A stretch of DNA of 64,000 nucleotides from Phoronis australis (lineage: Eukaryota; Phoronida; Phoronidae). Below are positions 1-10,392 of this stretch, piece by piece. The DNA is taken from NCBI GenBank assembly GCA_002633005.1, contig NMRA01000047.1, forward strand, positions 1,019,326 to 1,083,325, written 5' to 3'. Under the pieces are notes generated by a model that was not told where the DNA came from, did no database searches, and saw nothing but the letters and a program-made list of their open reading frames with translations. The translations under genes were made by a program, and so were the position numbers. How positions within the stretch are numbered: position 1 is the stretch's first letter; every line of letters starts with the position of its first letter.

Positions 1-215
1 TTTCATTTTTCATTCTCTAACAGCAAAATTAATTTTAAGCAAAAAGTTTGTCCATTCATTTTTTACATCCAATGTGGCTAATTTCAGCCAATGGCTTGGA
101 TCTTCAGAATGAGAAACGTAAATACACATACTAAATAATGTTAAGTATTTTGCCAATTATCAAATGACTTAATCTACCTTACTTGATTAGCAGCAAGGGC
201 TCAGTGCTATCTTAC

Positions 216-1382
216 CAAATCCTCTAGTTTTGGACCAGCTGTAGGTGGAGGCTGACTTTGTGCTTCGTCTGTTTCCATAGCACTGAAAGGAATAATAGCA
301 GAACTGCAATCTCCAAATAAGGCCAAAACAAGTTGGTTCTGGATGTAAATTTCCATTTTAGTTTGCACACAGATCACTACCCTGACTCGAGAAGACCATG
401 GTTTAGCCTAAAATGTGAAAAATTATCAACATAACACAAGCAGCAATGTTTCGTTATTATAAAAAACACAGTGTTGCGTTTTCAATACGAATGTCTCGGC
501 TACAACCGGACTTACAACCTCAGATAAAATAGCCCGATGCATTCTTTGCACCATGGCAGTTTTCATGATAAGCTACTGCAGTAGCTTTCATCAACACTGG
601 TCCCAACATTAGGAGTATGGTGAAGAAATGGGGCTGATAGACAATGTAAGCAACAGCTTATTTTTACCAGGATTGAGGTCGCTAATAGAAAATCCAACCT
701 GGACCGTAGTTAATTTCAATCCACACTCTGATTACTACTGACTAAGAGCCACTAGGGCAGGCAACAGCAGGTCTTTTGATGACACCACACTATTGAGTGC
801 ATATGTTTGCAGACAGTGCGGCCTAGTGGTAGAAAGGCCGCCGCTTCAAATCCTACCAGACAACACTGCTAGAAGGTTGAGTATGTTCCCCTACTCCGTA
901 AGTCATTTTGTACGCACTGTGGTGTAGTGTCACAGATTGCTTGTACAGTACATGACAAAAATGAATTAGACAGGGAATGCTGGGTCATTTTGTATGATTA
1001 TTTTGGGTGTCTTCTATTCATGAGATGTAACAGTTGTAAATTAGACTCAGGCTACAACATGTAAAACGACTTCTAAGAATAGCGTCTATTCTTCCTATTA
1101 TAATTGGTTTAACTTGAAAGTTGAATAAAAATTGTCCCACTCAAGAATCAGCCCCACCCACCTTTCTTTCTCCTCCTTCTGCCCAGGGGCAGGGCTGGCG
1201 GGTATGGGAATGGGGGCGCACGCTCTCAACGCCGCCTGCACCCTCTGCAGGAACTTCTGTGTGGCACTCTCGTAAAGGTCAAAGCCGATCTGGTAGGCCA
1301 TTAAAGTGCTATCCTCACCGGCTTTGGTTAGTTTCTCCAGGATGTCAGCTACTGACTGAGGCTCATCCAGGAATATAAAGCA
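216..1382 (-). CDS. PSMD1: PSMD1 exons 6 and 7 (as numbered here)
   Basis: Exon 6 is 1382-1162 (221 nt). It enters in phase 0 after a CCAG acceptor with [18 protein letters not shown] and leaves in phase 2 at GTGGGT. Exon 7 is 282-216 (67 nt), with a TTTCAG acceptor and a GTAAGA donor. It begins by completing a Ser codon and then reads [16 protein letters not shown] before leaving in phase 0. The proline- and alanine-rich stretch at the end of exon 6 ([17 protein letters not shown]) together with exon 7 corresponds to the poorly conserved charged linker of animal PSMD1, so this part has diverged most, as expected. The next exon would lie left of the window. Positions 1-215 and 283-1161 show no further exon. 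Confidence 0.9.
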
Positions 1383-4300
1383 CTGGAATAGCAGCGACAG
1401 CATAGGCTATACAATGACATTACTAGATTTCTGCAAACAGGCCCATTTTCAGAAACTTCTCCAAAACATAGGCCATTTCCACAACCATGATTAAGAAATT
1501 ATTTTAGTTGGTAGGATTCCCAGCATAGACAATGGCAGCAAATGTGACACAAAAACAAGAGCACAGTTCAGCAAGCAAACAAAACTACAGTTGTGTTAGT
1601 GCCACAAACTCTTAACCACACGTGTTGGTCCTCATTTCATGTCAGTCTCGCTGACCTATTTTCCATTTAAAGGTCTAACATTCAGGTTAAAAACAAGCAA
1701 AAATATTACTTTTTCCGAATATATGAACCGGAGCTCGCTGTCACAAATTCCCGGTAATCAAGTATTACAATAAGAGTGACAACAGTTGGTAATTACCAAA
1801 ATAGTAACAGCATATACTACAAACATCCGCTAACTTCCAGTTTGTTAATTTACTGTGCTTGTGCGAGCGCTGATATTGGGGAACTTAAAAATCAGGGGGT
1901 GAACGTAAATGCCCAAAACCTACGTTTACATCAGACTCGCATACACAGTCAATTAAAGCATAGTTCGAGAGAAATTGTTTTCGCACCTGAATAAGGCAAC
2001 ATGCCATTGAAATTCTGAGTGTTTGTTAACTAAAGGAATCGGCCAGTTTCTTAAGTTTTAGGAGCTTAATTTCACATGAGATGAGCATTCACATAGGCAC
2101 AGACATTTTCAAGGAATTCTCTATCACATAAATTGGAGGTAGGCATTAGATGTTTAAAACTTGGAAATTTCTGGACGTTAGCATTTAGCACAACATGGCG
2201 CATTGATCGGGATAAGTACAGTAACTGCTTTACACAATGTACAAGTGTGCTCTTTTTGAACAGAATTATTTCAGAGTGAGGATCGCATTATATTGAAAGC
2301 ACCAGGACAGACACAGATTTGTGATGTGAAGTGATTCCTGAATACTAACGTTATGTAAACATTTATTTAAGGAAAGCATCAGTGAGAAATTATGCTAAAA
2401 TTGGGAAAAAATATTGGAATTGATGTGCACAAATTGTGATAGTGCATGAGGGAACAGTAAATTTCTTGAGAGCTCCTATTTTGGGAATTAAATACTCAAG
2501 TCACATAGTGCCAACACAAAAGAATGAATGATGATGATAACTGCAATGTCATCTTGTACTTCCAAATAGACTAGAAGAATTTTGTAAGTAACACAAGATA
2601 TTCCAGAACACGTTACCTGGCAGACATTGATATAATCGGGCGTGGCCAGGTTCAGGTATAACTTGACGAGCACACGGAGGACCGTGTTGCGGAACTGTCG
2701 GTTCTGTATGAGCGACATGCACACCTTGAGGCTGTACGATAACATGGCTGCCACGTCACTAGATTTCAAGATGGCAGCCTCGAAGATGTCAATACGTCTC
2801 GTCTCCAGGGAGATTCCCACAGCCTGTTTAATTGCATTGTTAATGATAGAATACAAATTTGGCATAAAATTAACATACAAAGCAAATGTCAACATAGATA
2901 ATAGACTGTTAAAATCTTAAGAGCAAAGTAAACATATAAACAGTCCATAACAATATTGTTCAACAGGTTTTCAATTAAGAAGAAAATGTAGTACACGGAG
3001 GCAAACAGTAGATTTTTTTAAAAGCCATCAAGCTCATTAGACAAACATGTAAATGCAGCGTAAGCAGATCAATCTACCAACTCCCCATGGATAGGACACA
3101 AGCCACTCAACCCAAGCTGGTACTCATCTGCACAGCTGCATGAAGTAGAGTAAATTAAATGCCACACTCCCCTACACAACTGATATGTCAGAGGCAACAT
3201 CAACAGCACTTTGGATGAGATTCGCCCATCACTCAGCAGCACAGCCACTACAGTAGACTATGCAACTCAGATGAACTAAGTTTTCAGAAAAATGCAAACA
3301 TAAGCAGGGCTCGACATAAGCAAGTATACGCTCGAAAAAAACGAGTAGGAAAAAAAAATTTCAAACAGAAATTCGAGCTCACTAGTACAGACGCTGTCCA
3401 ATATCCAAAATTTTTTATTTTATTTTTTCATTGTCACATTTTCAAGTGCAAATCTGAAAATACCAGTGCAGAATATGCCACCACTCATTTTTGAGTGGGC
3501 ATTTTCTCCTGTGCCAAGCGCTGTGCACAGTAATCTTCTTGTTTAACAATCATTTTTTCCGATTGCTGCAACTTGCACTCAACACTACCTGAACACTGAA
3601 AGTACTAATGAGTATGGCCTTGTAAGCTGATGACTGAGCTGAAATCTCTCACCTGCTTGAACTGTTGGTCCTCAAAGCACCTGGCAAACATTCGGTTGAC
3701 AATGGCCTCCAGGCGTGGGTCAATCCCCTTGGCCTCGCTGTCCAATCCTTCGGCATTACTCACTCTAAGCTTAGTATAGTGGTCGATGCACTTGGCTGAA
3801 AGTTACACGCATAGTTAGTCGCCTGACTATCTGGCGTTTAACTTTTGACTCGGCATGTATTTGGGCAACAATATGCCAGTCCTTTTAACACTTCGCACTC
3901 TGTGAATTTATCAAGGGCCCTCTTGGAAAGCAGTGCTATCACTGAAGAGGCCACCCTCATTTTAAAAAAAATTACAATAAAAAAATAAAACCAACTGATA
4001 TCAAGAATGCCATTATGTGGAATTGAACTCAATCTTTAGTAACGAATCAATTGTTAGCCAGTACCAAATTTTAGTTCCACAACACAATGTTTACATTCAT
4101 AGAAACATGGTATTCACTCCATTCATCTTTCTACTAAAACTTAAAGGACATACTCCAATTGCTCCAACAGTGAGTAGTATAACAGACAGGTGTTCAGTGC
4201 TCTGGTAGTTAAAGCAGTGGCCAAATGAGGTCACTGTTTTAATTCCTCAGTTCAAGCTATTGGTTGTCAATACAAACCCTTTAATCAGGGAGGTTGTTCT

Positions 4301-6896
4301 TGATGTTGGCGAGCCAAAAATGGGATGGCAAAAACTAAGTAGCTGTCACCTCAAAACTGTTTAAACTTAAATTTGCAATTTTAATGACAAACTATCAATT
4401 GAATATCTATCATAATTGTAAACATATAACTGTGGGACTCAATAGTATTGCTATATGAAATTCTGTTTGCCATAAAACTCACCAATAATGGTTTCCACAT
4501 ATTCTGAAGTGTCATTTACATCGAATAAATCGCCAGCGCCCAAGGCATAGGTGAGAGATTCCTCAAATGCACCCAGATGATAGAAGACTTTGGATGCCAC
4601 CAGTGCAGCTAACTCGCGGCTTTTGAATGATTCGTCCTCATACAGCATTTCACTAGAAATATCATTCAAGGGCAAATTGCTAAGTAATGTTTTGACCAAT
4701 TGTGGTTTAGTCATCTACAAGGTTGACTGCTAGAAATTCTGTCAGCATTACCATTACCCCAGTTCAGAGCATATGATTGGTTCCTTTATTAAACAAAAGG
4801 CGGTGTTTTTTCCAGGGCAAAAAGGCCTCAGTAGTTGCCTTAAGAGGATACCGAATTTTATTTTGGAAATTTCAACCACAAATGTCTCTGTCTGATTCTA
4901 TTGGGTATTTTCCTTGATAAATGAAAGTTCAATTCAGCTAAAAAATTACACACAGCCTCAAATACTAAATTATTTGGATCAAGACTGATGCTCTTTCCAC
5001 ACACTAATCACTTAACTCGACCAAAGCGTTAGTGAAAAATAGGAGAATTTGTGAAGTCCTTTCAAAGTTGTTTTAAACTTTTGAGGGCTAACGATAATTA
5101 CAGCTTGAAAAGTTTTGCTTAAAAAATATATAGATCTTGTTGCTAGACCAAAACACGATTTAGAGTCTTTATAACTAAGTTGCTAATGAGTCTCAAGTTT
5201 CCATTTGTTTGGAGAACATCTGAAGCTAATAGTTGAAAAATGCGGAAAATTCTTACATGCTGTCCACAGCTTCAGAGATCTCTGCCCAAAACACATCGAC
5301 AATCTGGTTCAGCTTGTTAAGAGCGAATGTCTTAACCTCTGTCTCCGGCTCATGAAGGAGGGAAATCACACCAGCTGGAAAATAATAATTCAATGATAAT
5401 TAATGATAAAAATTATGATGATGATCTTAAAAAGACCGAAAACCACAACGTGTATGACGTGACAGTGCAAAACGTTCAGACACTTCTGCAGTGTTGAGTA
5501 CGAGGATATTTGGCGATTCAATTTTCCTGAGGACATTACCCTTCGGTAATAGTCGGATAACTTGGTCCCAATTCAAATTCTGTCAGGAATATTTGAAAAA
5601 TAAAATGAAGTGTCGCAATATACAATTGCCCACTCCCATGGATCACGCGCGCCACTCCACTCTCACTTTTTCGTGAAATCTACAACATTTNATTGGGTAT
5701 TTTCCTTGATAAATGAAAGTTCAATTCAGCTAAAAAATTACACACAGCCTCAAATACTAAATTATTTGGATCAAGATTGATGCTCTTCCCACACACTAAT
5801 CACTTAACTCGACCAAAGCGTTAGTGAAAAATAGGAGAATTTGTGAAGTCCTTTCAAAGTTGTTTTAAACTTTTGAGGGCTAACGATAATTACAGCTTGA
5901 AAAGTTTTGCTTAAAAAATATATAGATCTTGTTGCTAGATTAAAACACGATTTAGAGTCTTTATAACTAAGTTGCTAATGAGTCTCAGTCAAGTTTCCAT
6001 TTGTTTGGAGAACATCTGAAGCTAATAGTTGAAAAATGCGGAAAATTCTTACATGCTGTCCACAGCTTCAGAGATCTCTGCCCAAAACACATCGACAATC
6101 TGGTTCAGCTTGTTAAGAGCAAATGTCTTAACCTCTGTCTCCGGCTCATGAAGGAGGGAAATCACACCAGCTAGAAAATAATAATTCAATGATAATTAAT
6201 GATAAAAATCATGATGATGATCTTAAAAAAACCGAAAACCACAAAGTGTATGACGTGACAGTGCAAAAAACTCAGACACTTCTGCAGTGTTGAGTACAAG
6301 GAGGATATTTGGCGATTCAATTTTCCTGAGGACATTACCCTTCATTCCATAAATTTATTATATCACAGCAATCCTGACTTCATTATTTCAATATAACACT
6401 TTGATTTTCAAGAAAAATGACATGTGTAGTTCGGGCATTTGCACAGCGGTACTCAATCATTGACACCATATTTTGACAGTATTTTTGTTGATAGCTATAT
6501 GAATGACTGGCATCTGCTTTGAGGTGTTTTCACAATAAAATTGAGTAATGAACGGGAACCAGGTTTCAATTGAATGAATAACGATCATAAGGACATGTCT
6601 ACGGCTTTACGACCCGTACTCTTGACTATCTGTGAAACTGGTTCCAGTCAGCCATAGTGTATTTAAAAGTTGTATTCTGAAGAGTTAGCATGACATAATC
6701 TGTGTAGGCCTAAGTGTGTACTAATTCATTGCGACAATCAAAATAATGAAATGAAACAGAGGATGGCAACGGCGCTTCTGGCGGAGAGTGAGTCAGCGAA
6801 CTTTTCGATTCGCTAATAAAACTTTCCTCACAAAATTCTGTACCCTAGAAGGGTGTGGATGACAGTTAAAGTCCTACCTGAAGATGTGATGTTCAT
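216..6896 (-). CDS. PSMD1: PSMD1 (26S proteasome non-ATPase subunit 1, Rpn2), 5' part, 3' end outside window
   Basis: Rpn2 is the large scaffold subunit of the proteasome 19S base, which organises the lid-base interface and receptors. The exons I join, in transcript order on the minus strand, are 6896-6878, 5374-5257 (or its duplicate 6170-6053), 4652-4483, 3795-3653, 2823-2617, 1382-1162 and 282-216. They total 945 nt (315 codons) with every phase matching and GT-AG borders. The product starts [17 protein letters not shown] and carries the family signatures [66 protein letters not shown] and [12 protein letters not shown], which align without gaps to animal PSMD1 over most of their length. 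The acidic linker METDEAQSQ ends the visible part. The C-terminal toroid of PC repeats must lie left of position 1. The start codon was chosen because a 19-nt exon ending in TTCAG/GTAGG joins in frame to exon 2 and gives the expected ITS.AG N terminus. Confidence 0.95.
812..1010 (+). repeat. SINE-like fragment (degenerate Pol III boxes)
   Basis: Around 820-832 the sequence GCGGCCTAGTGGTAG resembles a tRNA-type A box. At 843-853 GCTTCAAATCC resembles a B box, but the spacing is far shorter than in a tRNA, as if the anticodon arm had been lost. The downstream stretch (Tyr/Cys-like short words, ending near CATGACAAAAATG) has no coding potential. It lies in PSMD1 intron 6. The family is not identified. 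Confidence 0.3.
2617..4652 (-). CDS. PSMD1: PSMD1 exons 3, 4 and 5
   Basis: Exon 3 is 4652-4483 (170 nt). It is entered after TTTCTAG, completes an Ile codon, and encodes [16 protein letters not shown] through SEYVETII. Exon 4 is 3795-3653 (143 nt), opens with AKCIDHYTK and ends DQQFKQ; its middle ([19 protein letters not shown]) is a variable loop in the family. Exon 5 is 2823-2617 (207 nt, 69 codons) and encodes [14 protein letters not shown] through DYINVCQ. The donors are GTGAGT, GTGAGA and GTAACG. These exons form the N-terminal helical-repeat rod of Rpn2. The introns between them (2824-3652 and 3796-4482) hold only low-complexity and fragmentary repeat sequence. Confidence 0.93.
4900..5544. 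repeat. Large near-duplicate block A, copy 1
   Basis: This stretch reappears at 5692-6343 with scattered substitutions and small indels. It contains PSMD1 exon 2 and flanking intron. The repeat starts directly after the N at 5691, and the 147 bases before that N (5545-5690) are unique. The pattern fits two overlapping allelic contigs joined end to end. Confidence 0.9.
5257..5374 (-). CDS. PSMD1: PSMD1 exon 2, copy nearest exon 3
   Basis: This exon is 118 nt. It follows a TTTTCCAG acceptor, completes an Ala codon with exon 1, encodes [20 protein letters not shown] and continues through [14 protein letters not shown]. It leaves with AT before GTAAGA, and exon 3 completes the Ile codon. It lies inside a block (4900-5544) that is repeated at 5692-6343. 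The repeat contains a second, nearly identical exon 2 (6053-6170). The two differ at one base, a synonymous TTC/TTT Phe codon. Only one should belong to the real transcript, since using both in tandem would duplicate 39 residues that occur once in the family and would break the phase. Confidence 0.9.
5691..5691. other. Single N, contig join
   Basis: One ambiguous base lies exactly at the start of duplicated block A copy 2. The same arrangement recurs at 24169, and a lone N at 8389 lies between the block B copies. Confidence 0.8.
5692..6343. repeat. Large near-duplicate block A, copy 2
   Basis: This is the partner of 4900-5544, in direct orientation and starting at the base after the single N. 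It carries the second PSMD1 exon 2. Confidence 0.9.
6053..6170 (-). CDS. PSMD1: PSMD1 exon 2, duplicate copy
   Basis: This is a second copy of PSMD1 exon 2 with intact reading frame and splice sites (acceptor TTTTCTAG, donor GTAAGA). It differs from the copy at 5257-5374 by one synonymous base. It sits in the block 5692-6343 that begins immediately after a single N at 5691. I read it as the other allele of the same exon, left unmerged by the assembler, rather than as a true tandem exon duplication. Confidence 0.8.
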
Positions 6897-8013
6897 TTTT
6901 GAAGAATTCTTTGATCGAGTTAAACTACTAACAAACTTAATTGATCAGTGATACAAAAACTTTCGCATGTAGAAACAACAAAGATGTCCGCACTGGTTCG
7001 CGAAAGCCGCATCCGGTCTTTAGGGACATCTGGTGTTGGAAGATTAAACTAGATCCGCGGCCCAGTGTTGCCGAAAAGCTCTTTGTCATATTTTCTTTAC
7101 ACCTGGCTCATTTTGAGACCTGTGTTCACTTACTAAAAAACATAAATAGGCCTATCACTCATGCTGACGGAAACTTAACAAAATGTCAGTAAATTTCAAT
7201 GAATTGTTTTCAGTTTGGCTATCGGTTGAAGAAATGTAACACACTCGGTGTTTTATAACGGTCACTAGGCCCTGTGCTTGTTTTTATGTTCGTGACTCTG
7301 CACACCGATTTAAAACAAACATTTTACTTGCGGTTGATTTACTTTACTATATACTTTAACCACAAATTAACATAGAATGAAAGAAAATCCCAGAAGAAAA
7401 AGAACAATTTAATGGCAATTCAGTTGTGAAAACTTTGGAAGCATAAGTCATATCAGCTTTTGGAAAACTGCAAGAGGAACGAAGTTTCGTAATCGGTAAC
7501 AATTGTCATTCAGGTTATATTATTCGCAATACTATATCTTGCGACACTCAGAATACATTGATATGGCCTTGTTTCCGGAGTTAGACTAAATAATGTGCGT
7601 AAATCACATTTGGGATCGAGTCGAATATACATATGATAATAGTCCTAGATCACATGTCACAGTAGTGCCGTGACTGAAGTGGCGATTCATTCCCCAAGCC
7701 ATTTTCAGGTACGAAAAATATTGTACTAAAATGTACAGAAGATACATGTTAAAACCATTTCATAAATTTTGTGAAGCAGTAAACCGGCAACAAAATTCAG
7801 CAATCCGATTCTCAGTAACCCGACGGGAACTAATAAAAGAAATGAGTGCATGACTTAACGACAGATTTATTAAAAAGGATAATAAATCCTGTTCTGGGTG
7901 ATTTTGACTAGTTTTCGGTCCCTGGCTTCCCAATTGAGTGATAAAAGCAAGGTGGCATCACTCAATGGGTCACAGAGTGGCCATCGTAGTTTTTGGTGGG
8001 TGATCTGTCACCC
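6459..8013. repeat. Large near-duplicate block B, copy 1
   Basis: This block of about 1.55 kb includes PSMD1 exon 1 and its upstream sequence, and is repeated in direct orientation at 8845-10392. The copies share long identical runs with small indels. The 831 bases between them contain a single N at 8389, and each side of that N is unique, as expected if the two haplotypes carry different insertions. Confidence 0.9.
6878..6896 (-). CDS. PSMD1: PSMD1 exon 1 coding part (19 nt), proximal copy
   Basis: The ATG at 6896-6894 opens six codons (MNITSS) plus one base, followed by a GTAGGA donor. Joined to exon 2 this gives MNITSSAGVISLL, the expected N terminus of animal Rpn2. The coding part is too short to be found by an ORF scan. 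The same 19 nt with the same context occur at 9253-9271 within the duplicated block. Confidence 0.85.
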
Positions 8014-8297
8014 CGGGTGTAACGGGGGCGGTATCTACGACCAAGGCGCCCCGATTTTACGAGCCCGGTGCGGACTGAGGGTGATATTGAAAACTAAAAG
8101 TTGGTGAATAATACATAGGTTTATTGTAAGAATATATGACTACAATATTTCACACTTACAAGCAATCCAGTTGTTCCATGACTTAGTATCGCAGCGTTGT
8201 GATTTATACAGTTCTGATACACGGGCAAGCCAGTCGCTGATTAATAGTTGTGTGTGCAAGAACGGGGCAATTTGGTTATTCAGATCCGAAAGGTGAG

Positions 8298-8380
8298 ATG
8301 CAATCAAGCTCGGGAGGAGCCCGAGAATTGCATGGGGCTAAACTGTTGGCAACCAAGTTCGGGAGGAGCCCGAAAGCTGC
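8298..8380. repeat. Two related 50-bp units, each able to form a hairpin
   Basis: Unit 1 pairs 8298-8304 with 8327-8333 and 8309-8314 with 8320-8325 around the loop AGGAG. Unit 2, 50 bp later, pairs 8349-8353 with 8376-8380 and 8358-8363 with 8369-8374 around the same loop. Two base pairs differ between units by changes on both sides (C-G to T-A and T-A to C-G), so pairing is kept, and one outer pair in unit 2 is mismatched. It lies in the PSMD1-MED12 spacer just before the N at 8389. Function is unknown, and it may be a transposon end. Confidence 0.6.
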
Positions 8381-8388
8381 ACAAACAG

Positions 8389-8389
8389 N
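8389..8389. other. Single N, contig join
   Basis: This ambiguous base lies between the two copies of block B. The sequence on either side does not match the other. Confidence 0.7.
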
Positions 8390-8699
8390 ACCCGAGTTAG
8401 TTTGAATCGTTAACGACTTTGATGACAACAAGTAGCAGCCCAGATCTAAAAATATCCCGGATACTTTTTCAAGGGGCATTTTCTCCCTTTTCACATCGCA
8501 AGTTTAGCTACTCGAATGCACAAGTCAGTTAGAGAGCCCTGATTCAACTTTCACGTCGGCAACTTGCCTTGCGCTCTAGAGTCTTTCAAATGCGGTCGTG
8601 AAGAACAGTAAGGCCGTACCTGCATGAATGAAGTCAATTTTGAGATCCGAAATTTGTGAGTTAACGCTGCAAGTTTAAAGAACAATTTCTCGATGATCT

Positions 8700-8845
8700 A
8701 AAAAATCTATTTTGGCGCGTAAAAATGGCGGGAAAATTTTGCGACCTGGCATTTACGAATGCGAGCTGGATTTTGAAAATGCGACCTGGGATTTTGGCTA
8801 GGTCGCAAAATGCGACCTGGCGATTTTAATAACGTCGAGCCCTGA
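8700..8845 (-). repeat. Dispersed repeat of the GGGCTCGAC / GCGACCTGG family
   Basis: Read on the minus strand this begins AGGGCTCGACGTTATTAAAA and contains several copies of CCAGGTCGCA and its relatives. Related pieces occur on the plus strand near 3305, 27010-27065 and 38055-38130, sharing GAGCTG.GATTTTGGCC and GGTCGCAAA words. It is a moderately repeated, non-coding family in this genome. I do not recognise its class. Confidence 0.5.
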
Positions 8846-10392
8846 TTGACATCATATTTTGACAGTATTTTTGTTGATTGCTATACGAATGACTGACATC
8901 TGCTTTAAGGTGTTTTCACAATAAAATTGAGTGATGAACGGGAACCAGATTTTAATGAATAACGATCATCACTCAGGACATGTCTCTGGCTTTACGGCCC
9001 GTACTCTTGACTATCTGTGAAACTGGTTCCAGTCAGCCATTGTGCATTTAGGAGTTGTATTCTGAACAGTTAGCATGATATGATCTGTGTAGGCCTAAGT
9101 GAGTACTATCAAAATAATGAAATGAAACAGAGGATGGCAACAGCGCTTCTGCCTGGCGGAGAGTGAGTCAGCGAACTTTTCGATTCGCTAGTAAAACATT
9201 CCTCGCACAATTCTGTACCCAAGAAGGGTGTGGATGACAGTTAAAGTCCTACCTGAAGATGTGATGTTCATTTTTGAAGAATTCTTTGAACGAGTTAAAC
9301 TACTAACAAACTTAATTGATCAGTGATACAAAAACTTTCGCATGTAGAAACAACAAAGATGTCCGCACTGGTTCGCGAAAGCCGCATCCGGTCTTTAGGG
9401 ACATCTGGTGTTGGAAGATTAAACTAGATCAGCGGCCCTGTGTTGCCGCAAAGCTCTTTGTCATATCAGTGGTCTTAACACCTGGCTCATTTTGAGACCT
9501 GTGTTCACTTACTAAAAAACGTGAATAGGCCTATCACTCATGCTGACGGAAACTTAACAAAATGTCAGTAAATTTCAATGTATTGTTTTTCAGTTTGGCT
9601 ATCTGTTGAAGAAATGTAACACATTCGGTGTTTTATAACGGTCACTATGCCATGTGCTATTGTTTTTATGTTCGTGACTCTGCACACCGATTTAAAACAA
9701 ACATTTTACTTACGGTTGATTTACTTTACTATATACTTTAAAAAGAATGAACATAGAATGAAAGAAAATCCCAAAAGAAAAAGAACAATTTAATGGCTAT
9801 TTGTGAAAACTTTGGAAGCATAAGTCATATCAGCTTTTGGAAAACTTCAAGAGGTACGAAGTTTCGTAGTTAGTAACAATTGTCATTCAGGATATATGGT
9901 TTGCAATACTATATCTTGCGACACACAGAAGATATTGATATGGCCTTGTTTCCGAAGTTAAACTAAATAATGTGCGTAAATCACATTTGGGATCGAGTAA
10001 TATACATATGATATTAGTCCTAGATCACATGTAGGTCCGTGACTGAAGTGGCGATTCATTCCCCAAGCCATTTTCAGGTACGAAAAATATTGTACTAAAA
10101 TGTACAGAAGATACATGTTAAAACCATTTCATAAATTTTGTGAGGCAGTGAACCGGCAACAAAATTCAGCAATGCCGCCGATTCTCAGTAACCCGACGGG
10201 AACTAATAAAAGAAATGTGAGTCCATGACTTAACGACAGATTTATTAAAAAGGATAATAAATCCTGTTTTGGGTGATTTCAACTAGTTTTCGTTCGGTCC
10301 CTGGCTTCCCAATTGAGTGATAAAAGCAAGGTGACATCACTCAATGGGTCACAGAGTGGCCATCGTGATTTTTGGTGGGTGATCTGTCACCC
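8845..10392. repeat. Large near-duplicate block B, copy 2
   Basis: This is the partner of 6459-8013. It contains the second copy of PSMD1 exon 1 at 9253-9271. Similarity stops at GATCTGTCACCC in both copies. Confidence 0.9.
9253..9271 (-). CDS. PSMD1: PSMD1 exon 1 coding part, duplicate copy
   Basis: This is identical in coding sequence and donor (CAG/GTAGG) to 6878-6896. It belongs to block 8845-10392, a near-copy of 6459-8013, so the 5' untranslated region and presumed promoter are duplicated as well. It is probably the alternative allele. If the duplication were real, the gene would have two alternative first exons coding for the same peptide. Confidence 0.75.
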
